Part shown: positions 1-9,972 of the stretch, in pieces
How the letters are laid out: each line of letters starts with the position of its first letter
Position numbering within the stretch: the first letter of the stretch is position 1
Assembly (NCBI GenBank): GCA_001599355.1
Contig: BCGQ01000005.1
Span: 66,222-130,221 of the forward strand
DNA: 64,000 nucleotides
Reading direction: 5' to 3'
DNA from: Nakazawaea peltata
Lineage: Eukaryota > Ascomycota > Pichiomycetes > Alaninales > Pachysolenaceae
Translations under genes and position numbers: made by a program
The notes under the pieces: generated by a model
Databases searched by the model: none
Told to the model about the DNA's origin: nothing
The model's input: only the letters and a program-made list of their open reading frames with translations

Positions 1-243
1 ACTCTACATAGAAATTTGAACGACTATCTGACTAACTGAAAGCACCACAAGAATCCTGTCCCCAAGATATTATCCAATAAAATATTCCAGCTCTCTAGCC
101 CAATCTCTCCCCAATCTCTCCCCAATCTCTCACACAATAATCTAACCACATCTTCGCCCGGGATCATGTCCCCAAATTCATTTACTCACCTTAAGCCTTT
201 TCGAATCTTAATTTATTCATTTAAATAAGTTTATAGGATTAGA
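1..243. other. intergenic, downstream of the ceramidase gene
   Basis: No gene is visible. An 11-bp unit beginning CAATCTCTCC is repeated three times in tandem at 101-133. The rest is AT-rich and is presumably the 3' flank of the minus-strand ceramidase gene. Confidence 0.5.
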
Positions 244-1164
244 TCAATCCTCCTTTGTTTTTGGATCTAAATCGATAAAACTGCCCCGCGTCTCATCAAC
301 TCCCTCTTTAAGCACAATCTGCAGTAATACCCCTCCCCTATACTGTAAAACATACAAATGATGCTTCTTTTCAAACCAAACCGACAACACCTCATTGTAA
401 ATAATGAAGTTATAAATTCCAAGACTGGTGAAAATATGCCACCAACCATGAGCTTCGAGGATAAATCCGAGAGGAAGACCGAGATATACCCTCCTCCACC
501 AAATTAACTGATCACAATAGACGGTATCGAGATTCCACAAGAGGAATCCGAATAAGAACTGTGAGATTGCCATTCCAAGTTTGTAATAGAGGAATTTACG
601 AGTCTTACCATTAGTAACGTATTTTCTTACCATCAGAACACTTTTTCCAATGATGGCAAAATTCAAAACGGCGTAACTGATTTGATGTAAGACAGGGTCC
701 TTATACACAAAACAATAGATGAAGGTGATCAGGGACACAAAGGACAGGACAGCCAAATAAACCAAAGACTTCTGGAAAGTAGTCTTCAACTCACAACTAA
801 AGATATAAGCAAAAGGAATCAGAGTGAAATAAATCATTGGTAACTCATCCATCAACTGGAACTCATACTTAAGAGTCATATGGAACAACCAGGAACCCAA
901 GCCGACTAAAGACATCCCGACACTGATTACCATAAACAAAGGACCATGGCGGTTGACAATAGCCGAGTAAAAATGGAATAAAGAGAGAGCAAAGAAGGAG
1001 AGATTGGTTGTGGCATTGATAAACTCGGCGAAAAACGGTGATACAACGTAATTCTCTTCACACCAATCTATAGTGGAGGTGACAGGACCCCAATAACCAT
1101 GAGTGCTGGAATGTTCGATCAGCTTAGGGTATCCCCACCATAACGTCCAAGGGCTTGCAGACAT
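244..1164 (-). CDS. YPC1: alkaline ceramidase (YPC1/YDC1 type)
   Basis: 306-residue multi-pass ER/Golgi membrane protein of the alkaline ceramidase (CREST) family, which hydrolyses phyto- and dihydroceramide to sphingoid base and fatty acid. Visible signatures: the N-terminal GYWGPVTSTIDWCEENY segment, whose D33, W34, E36, N38 plus E47 keep the spacing of the Ca2+ site of human ACER3; the GLGSWLFHMTLKYEFQLMDE motif supplying H95 and D106; and HGWWH with H239 and H243, the zinc ligands. About seven hydrophobic helices are apparent, and length matches yeast Ypc1/Ydc1. It starts at the only sensible ATG and ends at TGA. S. cerevisiae has two paralogues and I cannot tell which this represents. 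It diverges from SUR1, another sphingolipid gene, across 1.6 kb. Confidence 0.93.
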   Translation of the reverse strand: MSASPWTLWWGYPKLIEHSSTHGYWGPVTSTIDWCEENYVVSPFFAEFINATTNLSFFALSLFHFYSAIVNRHGPLFMVISVGMSLVGLGSWLFHMTLKYEFQLMDELPMIYFTLIPFAYIFSCELKTTFQKSLVYLAVLSFVSLITFIYCFVYKDPVLHQISYAVLNFAIIGKSVLMVRKYVTNGKTRKFLYYKLGMAISQFLFGFLLWNLDTVYCDQLIWWRRVYLGLPLGFILEAHGWWHIFTSLGIYNFIIYNEVLSVWFEKKHHLYVLQYRGGVLLQIVLKEGVDETRGSFIDLDPKTKED

Positions 1165-2795
1165 TTTTCTGGGAAGAAAATATCACACGATCTCGTTCTT
1201 TAACACCTTAAGATGGGTGGCACTTTAAACCTATAACTTGGTTGAGTAATCAAAAGGTGTTAAATTATTTTTTTTCCCATTTTATCCGAGATCGAAGAGA
1301 TGGGGCATGATTTGGAGGGGGAGGGGGAGGGGGTGAGCAGCAATTGAGGAGGAGAAGTGGTAATTGATCATATGAAGAAGAGATGAAACTCATGAATTAT
1401 TCTCGTTATATACGAGGACTGTGGGGAGATGGGGTTTGGCTGAAGGGGTCTACATAATAAATGTATGGAGATGAGCAGGGTGCATTAGGGCGCACAGATG
1501 AGAAGAAAAAGCTTGAGAATAATGGGGTGATATTAGGGGTAGGGGAGGCGAGGCACGGGGGTGATGGTGAAGAGGAGTGGAGTAGGGATCAAAGACCGTG
1601 TATAGAGACAATTGACGATGGAATGAGGTGATATGGGCTCAAGATTTGACAGTGACCCTACTGATCAAGATTATGCATTTGTGGATATGCATAAGCAGTG
1701 CAGGATTTATTAGGGGAAGAAGTTTGGCCAGGGAGGTGAAGCAAAGGTGATCAATTTGAGAAGATGAAAATAAGACTCGGGTAGTGTAGAAAAGCAATAT
1801 AGACAAATACGGACATGAGAGGCGGCAAAGAGTAGGCGAAGTGAAGTGATGAAGATCGCACGGGTGCAGGCTAAAGAGGTGGAGAGAGCGGGCAGTGCGC
1901 ATGAAAAAAAAAAGAGGAGAAGAGAGAGAAGCGAACGAAGCGGGAAGCGAAACTGGGAAGCGAATATGAAGGGCAGTAAGTAAATAGCAATACCGCAAGT
2001 ATGGCAAGTGAAAGAATATAGTAGAGGATTCTATTCAAAAACACAATAACTAAGCTTCGAAAGTACAATACGGCTGCTACCAGATGGATTATTGCTGTCC
2101 CTGTTGTCGGTGGTGGCCTGCGTTATTCAGCCCCAGTTTAACATGGTTTAAGCTGCGAAATGAGTTTTTGTTGCTCCACGCATGACGTAATTTGAGCAAA
2201 TGACAATTAAGCTGCTATTTTGAGTGATCGGAAACAGAGCAGGAAAAGTGGGCTGCGCGGTCCGGATATAGGCAGAAACGAAAAAAACATACAAAGCCGA
2301 GGCTAAAAGTGATCTTTTCTCAGCGTAAACTACAAATATCTCAGGGTAAATTTGAGTATTGATAAAGCAGAGCAGCAATAAAAAAAGAAATTTCAGCTTA
2401 AGGAGACGAACAGGGGCACGCTGGGGAGTTGCTGCGGAATAGCCTTAGATTTGAATAGGGAGCCAGGGCCAGTGAAAAGTTGTTGTAGAAGCTGTGTAGA
2501 ATAACTATTGAAAGCATATGGCTTGACTCTGGCCCAATGCTTTCCCTTCCCTTCATCACCACCATCTCCCTTTCAATCCCTCTCCTTCTGTTCTTCTCCC
2601 CTTCTGTTCTCCCCTTCTCTGACCCCTGCCTCCCCAATCGCATGATCCTCTTACTGCGCCGAAATCCACCTCCCCCCCCAAGACAGCAAAAATTTTTCTC
2701 CTAAAGAAAAAAGAAAAGAAGGAAAAAATAAACAAATTTAGTATTTAATTTAGCGACTTTGCTGTGAAATTGAGAGCGGTAGGGGATAAGACGAG
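1165..2795. other. broad divergent promoter region, YPC1 / SUR1
   Basis: 1.6 kb with no convincing gene; minus-strand frames here lack ATG starts or look compositionally random. The plus strand is purine-rich and has a run of GGGGGA units around 1314-1336, so the sense strand of the minus-strand gene is C-rich. The right end (2510-2700) is a C/T-rich tract on the plus strand ahead of SUR1. Likely a shared regulatory region for two sphingolipid genes. Confidence 0.5.
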
Positions 2796-4022
2796 ATGAA
2801 GAAGGAGATACAATATATAATATGGGCGCATGTGTTGTTGGTGATATTCTTGACGTATCAGACTTTTGATTTGATTACGCTTTTGTACGATGACACCGGC
2901 CGTGACAGCTTTTCTCACGACGAGCTTTATGGTAACTCTACGGCGCTTGCCGCTGCTGAGCTGGAGGGTCATTTGAGTACCGCCGAGATCATCGATGACA
3001 TCGATTCTGATAAGAGTACAAGTATTGACTCTGTTAACACCATCATAGATTCATCCAATGCCCACAATCTGCTTATTCCAAAGATTATCCATCAAACTTA
3101 TAAGACCAGGGATATTCCAAAGCAATGGCAGCTGGGTCAACAGCTGTGTATTGACTTACATCCTGATTATCAGTACATTCTTTGGACTGATGAGATGTCT
3201 CGTGAGTTCATTGCCGAGAAATATCCTTGGTTCCTCGAGACTTTCGACTCTTATGAGTTCCCAATCGAGCGTGCCGATCTGATTAGATACTTTGTATTAG
3301 ATCATTATGGAGGAATTTACATTGATTTAGACGATGGATGCAGTCAAAGATTGGATCCACTTTTGTCTCTGTCTCTGTTCTTACGTAAGACTATTCCTAC
3401 AGGTATTTCTAATGATGTTATGGGTGCTGTTCCTCATCATCCATTCTTCCAGAAGGTAATTGCCGATTTGAGCAAATACAATCACAATTGGTTCGTTCCT
3501 TACATCACCATCATGTACAGTACTGGTCCTTTATTCTTGTCTGTTATGTGGAAACAGTACAAGCGTTGGGGAGTTCCAGAGCTGGACCGTATCAAGATTT
3601 TGATGCCAAGTGATTATAAGACCATGTTCACCATTGCTCCTGGATCCTCATGGCACACTGATGACCTGAAATTCATGTTCCAATTGTTGCATCATTTACC
3701 TCTTCTGATTCTTGGTGGATTTTTGATTCTGTTCTCTGTTATTCTGTTAGAATTCCTCATCTACAGACTTGTTTGTGTAGTCAGAGTTCATAACGTGATT
3801 AACCTCGTGAGAAGCCGTATCTACTCAGCTGCTTACTATCCAGTCGATGACTCTACTGCCGAAGGAGAACCAAAATGGTTCAATCACGATGACGGAGTCA
3901 GTGAAATCGTCCACCTTAATCAAAATAGAGTAGAATACATTAAAAGAAACAGAAAGGACTCGAATTTACCTGTCACCATTGATTGGGAGAGACATCAGGC
4001 CATTAAGACTGAAATGGTTTAA
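2796..4022 (+). CDS. SUR1: inositolphosphoceramide mannosyltransferase catalytic subunit (SUR1/CSH1, GT32)
   Basis: 408 residues; transfers mannose from GDP-mannose to inositolphosphoceramide, making MIPC in the Golgi. There is an N-terminal signal anchor (about residues 5-30), a GT32 region opening with IPKIIHQTYKTRDIP (94-108), YILWTDEM, then the DXD metal/nucleotide motif in YGGIYIDLDDG (171-181; acidic run 177-180). Conserved GAVPHHPFFQ follows. A strong hydrophobic segment at about 296-325 is the C-terminal membrane span typical of Sur1/Csh1. Residues 33-88 are a variable luminal stem. Sur1 of S. cerevisiae is somewhat shorter (about 380). Sur1 and Csh1 are paralogues and not separable here. 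The partner Csg2 is not in the window. Confidence 0.92.
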   Translation: MKKEIQYIIWAHVLLVIFLTYQTFDLITLLYDDTGRDSFSHDELYGNSTALAAAELEGHLSTAEIIDDIDSDKSTSIDSVNTIIDSSNAHNLLIPKIIHQTYKTRDIPKQWQLGQQLCIDLHPDYQYILWTDEMSREFIAEKYPWFLETFDSYEFPIERADLIRYFVLDHYGGIYIDLDDGCSQRLDPLLSLSLFLRKTIPTGISNDVMGAVPHHPFFQKVIADLSKYNHNWFVPYITIMYSTGPLFLSVMWKQYKRWGVPELDRIKILMPSDYKTMFTIAPGSSWHTDDLKFMFQLLHHLPLLILGGFLILFSVILLEFLIYRLVCVVRVHNVINLVRSRIYSAAYYPVDDSTAEGEPKWFNHDDGVSEIVHLNQNRVEYIKRNRKDSNLPVTIDWERHQAIKTEMV

Positions 4023-5155
4023 ACAAACACCGTTAATTTACGACTGAAGACTTTGTTCTTCTTTACTTCCTACACCACTGCATTGATAACAAAAATAATG
4101 ATCCACACAAAGACCATACACTGACCATCCGACAGACGATGATCCGTCATTCATTCACTCATTTTGTACACCCATTTCCATTCTAGAACGATACTTATTA
4201 TCTGATGTTTTATACTATTATTACTAAATATAATCGACTAATATACGGAACTCGATAACGAACTATAAACAAGCTGTAGATTAGATAAGATATTATTGCA
4301 CCTGGTGCTTGTGTTGCCTCACTCTCATGCAAGAAGCCTCTTTTCAAATCGAATTTCAGCTCTATTGAGCTCTCTATTGAGAGTTGCAGCTGCTGAAGGC
4401 TACTGCTCTCAGCCTCCTCGTCCACCGCCCCAGAAATTCTGTATTGGGAAATTAAGCAGATTGTTTTTTCCCTCATCTCCAGCCACGCTCTGTAAATAGT
4501 GAATTTTTCTGCACCGCTGCTAAAAGATAGGGGCACGAGAACTCTCGGCACAGCCTCAGATATTGGGTAGAAATACACGACCTCTTGGTGGCTTAATTAA
4601 GTCTACAAAATATCATAAACTACATGATTCTCCTAGCATAACTCCATCATTCTTTTAATTATGCTATGCAAGATCCCAGATATCCTTCTGGAGTTTCTAT
4701 TATTATCATTTCTCACTAGTCACAAATCTTCTCCGTGTAGGTCTTTTTGGTGCACTCTTTTACCCCTTTTCTTCTCCGTTTTGCCCACCCCTTGAAGTAA
4801 AAAAAAAAAACTTTAAAAAGACGCGACTGTGTCACACTCTGAAACCAAACTTGCCCACCCCTTTAAAAATAAATTTGAACGACACTTCGAGGGTGGTGTC
4901 ACAAAGGGGCATGTACTGACTTGCGATCTTGGTCACGTGAAAACCGAGGTTCAGATCTTCGGTTTGACAGCTCCTGTGCTGTTATGGTTACACGATTCAG
5001 AACCTACAAAGCATATTTTGATCATAATCAAGTATATTTGGTATATAGTAAAAGAAAGCGAGTCAAGAAAACCGTAGATCTATACAGAACTAATCAATTC
5101 TCCTTCAAATAATCGTCTAAAAACAAAGGAATGTCCGTAGTATTTGATAACCTGC
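4023..5155. other. convergent intergenic region SUR1 / TOS1
   Basis: 1.1 kb between two gene 3' ends. It contains one copy of the recurrent GTCGTGTA...CCCAAT module on the minus strand (4562-4581), a palindromic TCACGTGA (4933-4940), and right after it a 7-bp inverted repeat AAACCGA / TCGGTTT (4940-4964). A minus-strand open frame (about 4210-4535) looks faintly protein-like but has no recognisable family. Confidence 0.45.
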
Positions 5156-6529
5156 TTAAGAAGAGATCTCAGCAGTACCACCGGTCTTGGATTCCCAAGA
5201 AGAGACGGTGCTGGAGTCCAAAGAGGAACCAAAGTCGGTGCTGTCATCCAAAACAACAATGTGAACTTCACCGTTGTCAAAGATCAGAGCAGCCTTCATA
5301 CTGGAGTCGGTTGGTCTGGTGAAGTAATCTTGGGATCCTCCACCACCGCTGGAGCTACCGTTGTCACCTTCACCATCGTGCAAGTGGGAGATCAATCTGG
5401 TCTCACCGGCAGTCAAGATCTCGAACAAGTCTAACTCACCACATCCAGTACTCCAACAGGAACAAGAGCTGTCACCGTATTGTAAAGTTCTTGGGATCTT
5501 AGCGTTCAATAACCAGATCAGAGGCATGTCGTAGTTAGTAGTAGAAGAACTCAGAGTAGACTCGGTTGGCATCTCGAATTCAAAGACAAAGATCTTCTCA
5601 GCACCACCGAAACCGTGGTACAGAGGAATGTCAGAACGGTAGTAACCACAGTCTCCAACACTAGAGTCGTCACAGTCAGATCCAGAGAAGATCATGTACT
5701 CGACATCGGACTCGATGGTGACAGAACCCAAGGCAACAGCCTCGGAAGAAGCACTGCTACCGTCAGCAGCACAGTAAGACAAAGAGTTACCGAAACAAGA
5801 AGACCAAGTACCGGAACCGTTGACACCTCCAAGAGAGTTCAAGAAAGTGACGTTGGTGGTGGAACCTGGTTCGAAGTAAGCAACTCTCTCCCAAGCACCG
5901 GTAGAAGATGAGGAAGAAGAGGAGCTGGTAGTAGCCTTAGCAGAGCTAGAAGAGGAAGAAGAGGAAGAGGTGGTGGTGTCAGTAGTAGTTTGGGAAATAG
6001 AGGTAGAGGTGGCAGTAGCAGCCTCGGTGTCATCAGCAGCAGTGGTAGAAGTAGAAGTACCAGTAGCAGTAGAAGTGATCAAGTTACCATTTTGGTCGAC
6101 GAAAACAGTCTCGGTGACCTCAATAATCTTAAGAGCACGCTTATGGTTGTGGTGAACATGTTGAGTAGTAGTACAAGCCTCCTCTTCAACAGCCTCTCTC
6201 TTCATCTTCTTGGAAGAAGACGAAGAAGATGGGTAATAAACACCAAATTGCAATAACTTCAATGGACCTCTGAAATGGACACTCAACTCCTCATCCAATG
6301 GACTCATAGTACCAGAGAAATCGACAGTCTCTTGAGAACAAGAACAAGAACTCTCATCCATGTTAGTGACATCGGAATAGGAACCAGAGTATCCGATACC
6401 AGAGTAAACTACGGCATCGACTTGGTCACAGTAGTAATTACCACTGGAGTAGTCACAACCTGCACTGACAGTAGCAGGCAGAGCCATCAACAAAGTTGAC
6501 AGAAGCTTCAAAAGAGTCGAGTACTTCAT
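5156..6529 (-). CDS. TOS1: TOS1-like cell wall protein (putative glycoside hydrolase)
   Basis: 457 residues. A signal peptide (1-23, ending near VSAG) precedes a cysteine-containing N-terminal domain (GCDYSSGNYYC, then a cluster SSCSCSQE), which matches the Tos1 N-terminal wall domain. Dibasic sites KMKR and NHKR around residues 107-130 look like Kex2 processing sites. A Ser/Thr-rich linker (about 155-215), likely O-mannosylated, leads to the C-terminal domain of Tos1-like putative glycosyl hydrolases with WLLNAKIPRTLQYG and CSCWSTGCGELDLFEIL. Tos1 of S. cerevisiae has about the same length. No GPI-attachment tail is visible. The name means target of SBF; CACGAAAA and CGCGAAA elements lie upstream. 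Confidence 0.88.
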   Translation of the reverse strand: MKYSTLLKLLSTLLMALPATVSAGCDYSSGNYYCDQVDAVVYSGIGYSGSYSDVTNMDESSCSCSQETVDFSGTMSPLDEELSVHFRGPLKLLQFGVYYPSSSSSSKKMKREAVEEEACTTTQHVHHNHKRALKIIEVTETVFVDQNGNLITSTATGTSTSTTAADDTEAATATSTSISQTTTDTTTSSSSSSSSSAKATTSSSSSSSSTGAWERVAYFEPGSTTNVTFLNSLGGVNGSGTWSSCFGNSLSYCAADGSSASSEAVALGSVTIESDVEYMIFSGSDCDDSSVGDCGYYRSDIPLYHGFGGAEKIFVFEFEMPTESTLSSSTTNYDMPLIWLLNAKIPRTLQYGDSSCSCWSTGCGELDLFEILTAGETRLISHLHDGEGDNGSSSGGGGSQDYFTRPTDSSMKAALIFDNGEVHIVVLDDSTDFGSSLDSSTVSSWESKTGGTAEISS

Positions 6530-8598
6530 GTTTTCAACTCTAATCTAATACACAAATTAAAAATAACACGAAAAATACAGCAAGGGAGATAAACTAAGAA
6601 CTGGATTTCTCTCAATATGACGATATCTCTCAATGCAAGGAACGACTGGAGTTGGACTAATAATGAGGTATTTGATAAGTGAACAGATTTCAGAAAAATT
6701 CAAAAAAATATCAGGATGCGGATACACATTTCAATAAATACTACTCTAATGCACAAATGCTAAGAGCATTTTGTAAAACTTCCCTGCTAAAAACCCCCCA
6801 AATTCTCCCTTCCCAAGCCCTTGTTTACTTTTTTTCTTTGTCTTTGTACTTTAAATTAGGTTTCCAAGGCTTCAATACAGTGTTTTATCTTGAGAAAGGG
6901 CAGAAATAGGGCAACCTGCAGGGCTTATGCGCGAAATTGAGAAAATAGCCAAGCAAGTTACGACTCATTTCGTAAGTTTTTCCTATCCTTGCCTATTTTT
7001 CGCTCAATAGGTGCACAACGGGTATTTAGTTCTTGCCAAATAGGGAAATCCATCCTTTCTTTTTTTCTTGGAATGCCGGTATTTTTCTCCAAATAGCGAA
7101 GTTTTCACGCAGACGCCAATCACATTTTTCTCCTTTTCAGAGAAAATCGCTCCTTTTTGCACTTTAAATTCTATAAGATCTCGGAGAAAAAGACTATACA
7201 TAATCTCTTCTTCTATTTTAAATGACTATTTCGCGATAATAGCTTACATAATTTTTACAGTGTAGCTGGGGGGTCCCCGTGGTATTAACAACCAGCCGCC
7301 TCTCGACTCCAGAATCGAATCATAAATCCAATAGTGGCTTACTCTTTTCACTTTTGTATAAGCCCCATCTCATTTGCCGACTCTTTCGATTCGTCGACCG
7401 AGACCAAACTGTGCCCAGGCATTTTTCATAATCTGCCGGTTGCCTATTGTTCTTAATCTTAATTCACAATTAAAAAGAAAAGAGATGATGAAATCTTTTA
7501 AAAGTTTTTTCTTTTCTTGCTTAATTAGCTGCATTATATGCTCCTGACGACCAAAAGATTCATCACTTCCTATGCATCTGCAGTCCATGAACAGTGGTAT
7601 TCACCGCATATGATCCAATCTAGACTTTGTCCAGTTCGCCTAATCTTCGTATACTTCTTGGGAGAGATGTATCTGCGGCGTTATAGGGGCTCTAAAGCGC
7701 ACTCACCCCCTCACCTCTTACATAAAAAACGAGGTCACTATAATAGATATTACGAGTTAAGATCTTGTATGCCTCGGGTATCGGATGGGCCCGCTAATCA
7801 GGGAATAAGTATAACCTGGTAACTTTTACTCCTAGCCTCTGATTGCACTCTTTTTTTAGCAGAAGAACTTCTCAATACCCCAAAGCTGCAGAAAAGCGCC
7901 CTCCATTTCATCTACCACATGACCCATCGGGATGAACCTAGTTGATTCATCGCCGACATATCATAGAACCTATTTAAATTCTGCTGCAATAAGTATTCGA
8001 ACCCCATCGTATTGTCATCCAGTAATTTTCTCATCCGAGCTCTAGTCAATTTTGCAGCCGCACAAAGAAAAAGGGGTTCAAAAGCTTAACAAACCGCTAG
8101 GAAAACAGCCAAAAATTTGAAGACCCCCATTTTACAGGTTTGTTGGTTTTTACCACGGAGTATCCTGGTTACATCAGATGACAACTGGGTATTGAATTAG
8201 TCGGCGCGTGTTTGCCTGTCGTCAAACTGGTGTATTGACAGCCCTATAAGTCAATAACACAAAAAACAGTTAGAAAATATCTAATTTTTGAAGAGGGGGT
8301 TTTCACTTTTTAGATGTTCAAAGGGGGGACCCTTTGGAAATCCAGAAAGTTTGGGGGATTTTGAAGAGAAGAGATCGACGAGGGAATAGAGACCTGGAGA
8401 CAAGAAAAAAAAAACTGAAAAAAATGTCAAAACCCCCTTCTGTTTGCACTGTATTTCCCCTTCTCAGACAAAGAATACCCCATAACTAAATTTGAATGAT
8501 ATTTTATAGCTCCTAAAAAGCTATTTGAGATTCAAAAGAACCTGTCAATCGAGTCGATCAACCATCGTCGAATCTCCTTTTCGACTCGAAGTGAAGAA
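6530..8598. other. gene-poor upstream region of TOS1
   Basis: About 2.1 kb without a credible gene. The proximal part carries SBF-type elements (CACGAAAA 6567-6574, CGCGAAA 6930-6936, TTTCGCG 7229-7235). A 94-codon ATG frame at 7538-7822 has random-looking composition. The tract around 7690-7860 ends in T7 and could be an untranslated RNA, but I see no diagnostic boxes. Several poly-A and poly-T stretches occur. Confidence 0.45.
6567..7235. promoter_or_regulatory. SBF-like elements upstream of TOS1
   Basis: CACGAAAA at 6567-6574 (about 40 bp before the TOS1 ATG), CGCGAAA at 6930-6936 and its reverse complement TTTCGCG at 7229-7235 match the Swi4/Swi6 cell-cycle box CRCGAAA. TOS1 is a known SBF target in S. 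cerevisiae, so conserved G1/S control is likely. The nearest box may lie inside the 5' leader. Confidence 0.45.
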
Positions 8599-8806
8599 TG
8601 TTGATTCTCTACGAGAAATCCAAGCTCGCTGGGCATATTTATAGTGGCGGCTACCTATTCTCTGTATATATATTCATGAAATCAAATATACAGAACACAA
8701 AGAGTACGGAACAGCCTCAGAGATCCAGATTAGGTACTAATTATCCCAAATGAGCCAATATCTGTCTACACTTGATGACAACTTTGACTCTTTTAACAAT
8801 TCAACA
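8599..8806 (+). repeat. possible solo LTR, Ty1/copia-like
   Basis: A 208-bp segment starts TGTTGATT and ends AATTCAACA, the terminal inverted repeat usual for yeast LTRs, and ends 37 bp before tRNA-iMet, a preferred landing zone for Ty elements. It has a TATA-like ATTTATAG near 8636 and, at 8750, an ATG frame running out of its 3' end, as in Ty1 where gag begins inside the LTR. No matching target duplication is seen, so it is probably old or the call is wrong. Treated as a fossil; no internal region is present. Confidence 0.35.
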
Positions 8807-8843
8807 GCTGTACCTCTATTACGCTATTTTATATTACATTTTC

Positions 8844-8915
8844 AGCGCCGTGGCGCAGTGGAAGCGCGCAGGGCTCATAACCCTGATGTCCTCGGATCGA
8901 AACCGAGCGGCGCTA
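8844..8915 (+). tRNA. initiator tRNA-Met (CAT)
   Basis: 72-nt intronless tRNA. Acceptor AGCGCCG pairs with CGGCGCT, discriminator A. The anticodon CAT (8876-8878) sits in a stem with three consecutive G:C pairs (GGG/CCC), there is an A1:U72 end pair, and the T-loop reads ATCGAAA rather than TTC; these are eukaryotic initiator hallmarks. From memory it equals the S. cerevisiae iMet sequence. A-box TGGCGCAGTGG and B-box GGATCGAAACC are internal; a T-run (8923-8931) terminates Pol III. Confidence 0.97.
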
Positions 8916-9162
8916 AGCTGAATTTTTTTTTCAAATCCTTTGTAAACAAGGGTTCACCTTTTTTTTATCTTTCATCCATAATAGGAAATTATGCACAAAT
9001 GAGGTAATCAATGAAAAGAACAGCGCGTTTGATTTGATAGGAAATGTCAGTGCTCGATCGAGGAAGGAGAGCTGAGCTGGAGATATTTCAGTTAAATATA
9101 TTTGAGGCGAGATTACCAAACTATCAAATACTTTGAACCGTTGATTTAAAACAATTTCCAAG

Positions 9163-9662
9163 ATGGTGAGTTTCGATTCATTTTGTTGCAATTGCAACAC
9201 TACCGTTTTGAGTTCCTTATGGCTAACTAGTGATCCTCTAATGGCGTTGACATGTGATAGAATACGTATGGTACTGAGGTGTACAATTAAGTTGATCAAA
9301 ATATGATTCTCAGAATTCAGTATACGTATATTGTCATGATCAGCCCGGGAGAAAATTATAGACCAATCCACTTTTGAAGCAAAGAGCCGCTACCGCTAAG
9401 TTCAACAAGAAGCAAGAACAGAAGATGGGAAAGCCTAGAGCCCAATTCAAGAAGCTGGAGGCTGCTCCTCTTTCCAAGACATGGATATGTAAGTGATGAA
9501 TTTTGAATTTTTGGTAAAGATATTGCTGTCGTGTACAATGTCCCATTTCAACACTGTGCCATTTCAACCTTTTACACTGGTTCCTTACTAACAACTACAG
9601 ATTTTATCGTCTTTTTGGTGTGTGGAGGTGCTGTTTTAGAAATTATCCGTTTCTTCTTCTGA
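9163..9662 (+). CDS. YSY6: RAMP4/SERP1-family ER protein YSY6, two introns
   Basis: Spliced product is about 63 residues, beginning MTNPLLKQRAATAKFNKKQ, with a conserved LSKTWIYFIVFLVCGG segment and a C-terminal tail anchor. Human RAMP4/SERP1 and yeast Ysy6 share this plan: basic cytosolic N-terminus, then a single C-terminal span in the ER, associated with the Sec61 translocon and the secretory stress response. Exons are 9163-9165, 9362-9488 and 9601-9662. The first coding exon is only the ATG. Intron 1 is GTGAGT...TAG (196 nt, no exact TACTAAC seen); intron 2 is GTAAGT...CAG (112 nt) with TACTAAC at 9586-9592. The reading frame closes exactly over both junctions. Confidence 0.88.
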
Positions 9663-9972
9663 TCGACCAAGTCACTTTTGTATAGATATATCATAATAAT
9701 TGACACCCTTTGTGGTCTCTTGCATGGATCACTGAATATTCACTACTTCCTCTATTGTAATTCCTCGCTTAGCAGCTCCTTGCTCTCCATTCTTGATGTT
9801 CTCTGCGCATCTGCCAATTCTTCCCCTTACCTTCTGCCCTGTCTCCTTGTGCTCTCCGCCCATTTTTCCGCCCGCGCGCAACTCCTTCTCCACGTGATCT
9901 GCCCTCATTACAACCTCATCGACGACATACTCAGCTCAACAAACACCTCATCTGATCATACCTGAGTCCATA
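9663..9972 (+). promoter_or_regulatory. SYG1 promoter with a CACGTG box
   Basis: 310 bp between YSY6 and SYG1, C/T-rich on the sense strand. A perfect CACGTG E-box lies at 9891-9896, 77 bp before the ATG. Pho4 (phosphate starvation) and Cbf1 both bind CACGTG. Because SYG1 is an SPX-EXS phosphate-related protein, Pho4 control is plausible but not shown. Confidence 0.45.

Noticed and set aside
4210-4578. 122-codon minus-strand frame between SUR1 and TOS1
   Set aside because: Begins at GTG, no recognisable family, and lies in a convergent 3' region; composition is only mildly protein-like. Needs conservation data.
4932-4964. TCACGTGA followed by an inverted repeat, considered as a centromere CDEI element
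   Set aside because: No AT-rich CDEII of proper length and no CCGAA-containing CDEIII follow.
7538-7822. 94-codon ATG frame on the plus strand
   Set aside because: Composition is random-looking, no hydrophobic or conserved pattern, and no family resemblance.
7985-8005. ATTCGAACCCC resembling a tRNA T-loop on the minus strand
   Set aside because: Flanking bases do not form the T stem, acceptor stem or anticodon arm.
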